Of a DNA stretch of 45,701 bases, positions 41,889-45,701 are shown one piece after another. The DNA lies in NCBI GenBank assembly GCA_025363475.1, contig JANYDS010000093.1:1-45701 (forward strand). The letters are read 5' to 3'. How positions within the stretch are numbered: the first letter of the stretch is position 1; each line of letters opens with the position of its first letter. The notes under the pieces are model-generated. The model was not told the DNA's origin, ran no database searches, and saw only the letters and a list, made by a program, of their open reading frames with translations. This stretch comes from Terriglobia bacterium. Its GTDB lineage: Bacteria; Acidobacteriota; Terriglobia; Bryobacterales; Bryobacteraceae. The position numbers were made by a program, and so were the translations under genes.

Positions 41889-42526
41889 TGCTGCGCTCCC
41901 TCGAACCAGAGTTAATGGATTCACCTGAAGTCAATGGGCCGGTGCTGGAGAAGTTTCACCGCGACCTGGAGCGGGTGCATTTCCTGCTGGGCAGTTATCC
42001 CACGCTGGCCCGGTTCATCCGGAACGATGCGCAGCCGGTGCGGAGTGTTATTGATATTGGTTGCGGGGGCGGAGCGCTGCTGGTTTATTTGCGGCGTAAG
42101 CTGGGCGTGGAAGTGACAGGGATTGATCCCAAGCCGGGGCATAGCAATCAGGTCAAAATCATTGCGGCGGATGCGATTACTGAACGTCTACCGCTGGCGG
42201 ATGTGGCAGTCTGTTCCTTCGTCGCGCATCATTTAACGCCTGAGCAAAATATCGACTTAATCCGCAACGTCAGCCGTTCCTGCCGCAGGTTCCTGATCCT
42301 CGACCTCGTCAGGCACCCGATGCCGTTGTGGCTGTTCACGATCTTTATCTGCCCCCTGATCGGCAAAGAAGCAGCAGCAGACGGTCGCCAGTCAGTCCGC
42401 CGGGCCTATACTCCAGGAGAGTTCCGTGAAATCGTCCAAACCGCAATCGCCGGCACCTGCGCGACGTTCACAACAGATGTTTCGCCGTTACTCTCGCGCC
42501 AGATGATTGATATTCGGTTTGGTTGA
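41888..42526 (+). CDS. Class I SAM-dependent methyltransferase
   Basis: A 212-aa methyltransferase. SAM motif I is VIDIGCGGGALLVYLRRKLGVEVTGIDPKPG; VAVCSFVAHHLTPEQNIDLIRNVSRSCRRFLILDLVRHPMPLWLF and QSVRRAYTPGEFREIV match the UbiE-like group that follows membrane-linked loops. The substrate is probably a lipid or quinone-like molecule, by inference. Its ATG shares one base with the preceding stop (TAATG). The end lies against the IS remnant, so the last few residues (RQMIDIRFG) may differ from the original end. Confidence 0.85.
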   Translation: MLRSLEPELMDSPEVNGPVLEKFHRDLERVHFLLGSYPTLARFIRNDAQPVRSVIDIGCGGGALLVYLRRKLGVEVTGIDPKPGHSNQVKIIAADAITERLPLADVAVCSFVAHHLTPEQNIDLIRNVSRSCRRFLILDLVRHPMPLWLFTIFICPLIGKEAAADGRQSVRRAYTPGEFREIVQTAIAGTCATFTTDVSPLLSRQMIDIRFG

Positions 42527-42533
42527 GGATTGC

Positions 42534-43007
42534 GGTTTACCTGCCGCCGAACAGATGATCAAAAAAGGCCGGCTGACCATTCACGCGGACCGGGGTTCTT
42601 CGATGACCTCGAAGCCGGTGGCTTTTCTGATGGCGGATCTCGGGGTTACCAAAACCCACAGCCGCCCTCATGTCTCCGACGACAACCCGTATTCGGGAAG
42701 CCAGTTCCAGACCCTGAAATACCGACCGGGGTTCCCGGAACGCTTCGGTTCGCTGCAGGACTCGCGGGCTTTCTGCGCAGCGTTTTTCGCTTGGTACAAC
42801 GAAGAGCATCGCGATTCCGGACTGGGTCTTCTTGCCCCGGCTGTAGTTCACCATGGCCTCGCCCCCGCTGCTATTAAGCAGCGCCGCGCCGTACTGGACG
42901 CCGCTTACAGCGTTCACCCGGAACGCTTTGTTGGTAAACCGCCGCAACCGCTGCCAGCACCCACGGAGGTCTGGATTAACAAGCCACAACCTCAGGTGCT
43001 GACCTGA
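42534..43007 (+). pseudogene. IS3-family transposase remnant (OrfB C-terminal part)
   Basis: About 155 codons of the integrase core and tail: LTIHADRGSSMTSKPVAFLMADLGVTKTHSRPHVSDDNPYSGSQFQTLKYRPGFPERFGSLQD, then WYNEEHRDSGLGLLAP and HPERFVGKPPQPLP. The first 200 or so residues of OrfB and all of OrfA are missing. In intact relatives the third catalytic residue is the Glu of NPYSEAQF; here it is Gly (GGA), so this copy would be dead even if complete. The frame continues from the methyltransferase gene end. Confidence 0.85.
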
Positions 43008-43296
43008 CAGCAGGCCAGCATGGCCGTGCAGGGGGATCGCGCCCGCCCCGGCTTGCCCCGAAGGGGTAACGGGAAAGGGGAAATCAAATACCTTGCGCCG
43101 CGGGCTGCTCCGGATCAGCCCAAGCTCATGACAACAGTGTCAGAGAATAAAAGTCAGTAAATAGTGTTTCGAAGTGTCTCAAAAGTGTTGACATGTACCG
43201 CCCCGAGTAGCTTGCTCCCGTGGTATCTGCCGAGGTCCATCACTGCACCGGCCGCTATCCCTCCGAAAATGTGGCAATCCGCTGCTCCAGTGTGGT
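43008..43296. other. Intergenic region with possible IS right end
   Basis: No gene recognised. The GTGTCTCAAAAGTGTTGACA stretch near 43171-43190 resembles the terminal repeats of some IS3-family elements, and would be the right end of the element whose transposase remnant lies upstream. A TGACA-ACAG-TGTCA palindrome (43129-43142) is nearby. No matching left end is visible in the window. Confidence 0.35.
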
Positions 43297-45360
43297 TCAA
43301 GGCAGCGCGAGGGCGATCATCTCCGGGAGTTCTCCGGCCATGCCGCTGACCGTCAGCGCGATGTACTGCCTGTCGCCCAATTTGTATGTCATGGGCGTAC
43401 CGAGCGCGATTCCGGGAAGGTCAGCAGATGCCAGTTCCTTGCCCGTTGCTTTGTCATAAGCTACCAGCCGCGGCCCGTCGCCCGAGCCCCCGGCTGACAG
43501 CGCATAAATCAGCAGCGTTTTCGTCAGCACCGGTCCCGTGATGGAACCGCTGCCTCCCAGCGGAGGAAGATTGAGCGGCTTCAGCAGCGGGTTGTTCCGG
43601 AGCCGGTCACCGTTGCCGGTCGGAGTCATCCACAAGTGTTCGCCCTTGTTCATGTCGATGGCCGTCATCCGCGAATAGGGCGGCTTGAAGAGTTGCAAAC
43701 CCTGTTTCATAACAGGGGGCGCGGCACGTGCTTCGACGTACTTTAAATTGGCTTTCAGTGACGGATCGGGTAATGCCAGCGCGTTCAGCGTATAGGCGTT
43801 TCGCGAAGGTACATACAGAATCCCTGTGCTCGGATCCACCGCCGCGCCACCCCAGTTCCCGCCGCCCGAAGCGCCAGGCCGCTGAAGCGTTCCCTGTAGC
43901 GAGGGCGGCGTATAGAGCGGACCGAGTCTGAAACCCTTTACGGCCTCCAGCGCCATCGCACGAATCGCAGGCGTGAAGTCGACAAGATCGCTTTCCTGTG
44001 CGCCCTGGTATTCAAATGCCGGCGGCCTGGTCGGGAAAGGCTGAGTGGGCGAGGCCTCTTCACCCGGAACATCCGAGGGCGGGACGGGCCGTTCGACAAT
44101 TGGCCAGACAGGTTTTCCGGTCACGCGGTCGAGCGTGAAGACGAAGCCTTCCTTGGTGATTTGAGCGAGTGCTTTAACGGGCTTGCCGTCCACTGTGACG
44201 TTGAGAAGGTTCGGTGCCGCCGGATTATCGTAGTCCCAAAGGCCGTGGTGAACCGTCTGAAAATGCCAGACACGCTTACCGGTTTCCACATCCAGACAGA
44301 GAATGCTTTCGGCAAACAAATTATCGCCGTGACGATGTCCGCCGTAAAAATCCGGGGCGGTGGTGTTGGTGGGAATGTAGATGTGGCCGAGTTCGGGGTC
44401 GGCACTCATCATGGACCAGACCGTCACCTTGCCCGATGTTGCCCACGAATCGTCCTTCCATGTGTCCATGCCATAGTCGCCCGGCCGGGGCACTGTGTGG
44501 AAGGTCCACTTTACCTTTCCGGTGCGCACGTCGAAGCCGCGCAGCCAGCCCGGGATCTGTTCCTTTTTTAGGATGTAGGAAGAGATCGAGGCGGGAGTCA
44601 CAATGACGTCCCGCACAACCAGCGGAGGGGACTGGACCGAATAGGTCAGCGCGTTCAGAAAGTCGCGATCTCCGCGCTTCGCATGCGGCAGGCCATCCAT
44701 CAGATCCACGCGGCCGTGCTCGCCAAAGTCCTCGCAGGGGCGGCCCGTCTTTGCATCCACGGCAATCAGAAAGCCGTCGCCGGTACCCCAGTAGATCCGC
44801 TCATCCTTACCGTCTGTCCAGTACGCTACGCCGCGCTGGTTCCACCGGGCGGACATGGTTGTCGTTCCGGCCTCGTAGCTTTTCGGGTTATAGACCCACT
44901 TCGTGGCACCTGTTGCGGCATCCACTGCAGTGCCAACCGACAACGGCGAGTTGAAATAGAGCGTACCTCCCACCATGAGCGGTGTTGCTTTGAAGTTTCC
45001 AGTGAGCGGCGACGAGTTGTCACGCCAGCGGCTGGCATCCAGCTTTTTCAATTCGGCGAAGATGAGGCCTGGTGAGGCTGTCCACTCAGCGCCGCCGGGC
45101 AGGGTTACGGTCAGGGCTGCGTCGGGAGTTTTGGAGCGCCAGACAATCTTCAACCTGGCGAAGTTGTCTTTCGTGATCTGATCCAGTGGCGAATATTTCG
45201 TACTGGCCAGATCACCACCGTAAGTTGGCCACTCGCCATCTGAAGTGGAAGGCGAGTGGAAAGTCTGCGCTGACAGCATCGCTGCGCCCGCCAGAAGAAG
45301 TCCTGTCAGAAACCTGGAAACAGCAATCCGGGTGAGGGGAACGGTGGGAACGATATGCAT
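43297..45360 (-). CDS. PQQ-dependent dehydrogenase (quinoprotein)
   Basis: A 687-aa exported protein with a signal peptide (FLTGLLLAGAAMLSAQTF) and an eight-bladed beta-propeller built on tryptophan-docking repeats, of the glucose/quinate dehydrogenase type that oxidises a sugar or alcohol in the periplasm with PQQ and passes electrons to the respiratory chain. DGEWPTYGGDLASTKYSPLDQI is the first blade; GTGDGFLIAVDAKTGRPCEDFGEHGRVDL, HRHGDNLFAESILCLDVETGKRVWHFQTVHHGLWDYDNPAAPNLL and GGNWGGAAVDPSTGILYVPSRN follow. No cytochrome c motif (CXXCH) is seen. AGGAG lies before the ATG. The exact substrate is unknown. The gene is flanked by an IS remnant and a broken trxB. Confidence 0.92.
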   Translation of the reverse strand: MHIVPTVPLTRIAVSRFLTGLLLAGAAMLSAQTFHSPSTSDGEWPTYGGDLASTKYSPLDQITKDNFARLKIVWRSKTPDAALTVTLPGGAEWTASPGLIFAELKKLDASRWRDNSSPLTGNFKATPLMVGGTLYFNSPLSVGTAVDAATGATKWVYNPKSYEAGTTTMSARWNQRGVAYWTDGKDERIYWGTGDGFLIAVDAKTGRPCEDFGEHGRVDLMDGLPHAKRGDRDFLNALTYSVQSPPLVVRDVIVTPASISSYILKKEQIPGWLRGFDVRTGKVKWTFHTVPRPGDYGMDTWKDDSWATSGKVTVWSMMSADPELGHIYIPTNTTAPDFYGGHRHGDNLFAESILCLDVETGKRVWHFQTVHHGLWDYDNPAAPNLLNVTVDGKPVKALAQITKEGFVFTLDRVTGKPVWPIVERPVPPSDVPGEEASPTQPFPTRPPAFEYQGAQESDLVDFTPAIRAMALEAVKGFRLGPLYTPPSLQGTLQRPGASGGGNWGGAAVDPSTGILYVPSRNAYTLNALALPDPSLKANLKYVEARAAPPVMKQGLQLFKPPYSRMTAIDMNKGEHLWMTPTGNGDRLRNNPLLKPLNLPPLGGSGSITGPVLTKTLLIYALSAGGSGDGPRLVAYDKATGKELASADLPGIALGTPMTYKLGDRQYIALTVSGMAGELPEMIALALP

Positions 45361-45554
45361 GGCGTGGCTCCTTATAATTCGTGCCTAAATTCTTTGCGGG
45401 ATAATATGCAGTGCAGCCAAACCTCCTGATTGTACGTTGGTTTGCTTATTGCGCAATACGGCAGGCTGAGCCGCGACCGCCAGGGAGCGTTCTTTCTTTG
45501 AGTGGTACGCCCCACAAGAACGGATGTCGCGCACCCCGGCGGAACGGCAGCGAC

Positions 45555-45701
45555 AATCCCAAAGGCGTGCAGGCCATCAAGTTGCGCAACATCGCGAACC
45601 GGGCGGAAAGCACCCTCAACGTCGACGGCTTGTTCGTGGCCATTGGTCATTCGCCGGCGACGGAATTGTTCAAAGGCCAACTCGACATGGACGCAGAGGG
45701 C
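45555..45701 (+). pseudogene. trxB: Thioredoxin reductase fragment (5' end missing, runs off the window)
   Basis: Reads NPKGVQAIKLRNIANRAE, then STLNVDGLFVAIGHSPATELFKGQLDMD, matching the central NADPH-domain end of TrxB (the dGlFVAIGH.P motif). The sequence before it does not match TrxB in any frame I tried, so the first 240 or so residues are absent: either a rearrangement breakpoint or a truncated copy. The 194 bp upstream (45361-45554) has no convincing gene. Confidence 0.6.

Noticed and set aside
45372-45680. Minus-strand 102-codon frame near the window end
   Set aside because: Overlaps the trxB match on the other strand and shows no family features.

Overview
Organism. The window is high-GC DNA (roughly 60-67% in most genes, lower in the middle) with tightly packed, overlapping genes. 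It carries a PEP-CTERM protein, an Omp85 protein, an NtrY/NtrX pair and a soluble-type PQQ dehydrogenase with a signal peptide. This points to a Gram-negative (diderm) soil bacterium; Acidobacteriota of the Bryobacterales/Solibacter type is my best guess, by inference only. No rRNA or tRNA gene was recognised. Layout: (1) 18-16225, one long plus-strand surface-glycan operon: a DegT/DnrJ aminotransferase, two groups of GT2 and GT4 glycosyltransferases, a CgeB-like transferase, a Wzy-like membrane protein, a carbamoyltransferase and a GalE-like epimerase. Nearly every gene overlaps or abuts the next, and the operon ends in an 11-bp tandem repeat and a hairpin. (2) 16494-18212, a polytopic GT-C-like membrane protein. 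(3) 18209-19003, a vapB/vapC toxin-antitoxin pair with a clear promoter and operator. (4) 18997-33241, a composite RiPP locus. Its core is a lasso-peptide set: B2 protease, B1 (PqqD-like RRE), asparagine-synthetase-type cyclase, a 48-aa precursor peptide and an HPr-kinase-like tailoring kinase. Next to it lie a PEP-CTERM protein, an acyltransferase, a SPINDLY/OGT-like GT41 transferase, two divergent PRMT-like methyltransferases (one fused to a PqqD-like RRE domain), an ABC exporter, a membrane protein and a PF14907-type nucleotidyltransferase. (5) 33222-36508, a further membrane glycosyltransferase (minus strand), a YdcF/DUF218 protein and an O-antigen ligase. (6) 36636-42526, an RRM RNA-binding protein, then a one-POTRA Omp85 protein, a DUF4390-like protein, an NtrY-like kinase, an NtrX/NtrC-like sigma-54 activator and a methyltransferase. 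(7) 42534-45701, an IS3-family remnant, a minus-strand PQQ-dependent dehydrogenase and a 5'-broken thioredoxin reductase fragment. How the genes work together. The first 16 kb and 33-36.5 kb encode assembly, polymerisation and ligation of a surface polysaccharide. The middle locus should make a lasso peptide: the B1 RRE binds the leader, B2 cuts after Lys28, the cyclase closes a Ser1-Asp9 ring and the kinase phosphorylates the product. The ABC protein is the likely exporter. The most unusual feature is the RRE-PRMT fusion beside a second PRMT-like protein that has lost both catalytic glutamates, which suggests an undescribed peptide-directed methyltransferase system. All functions are predictions from sequence.
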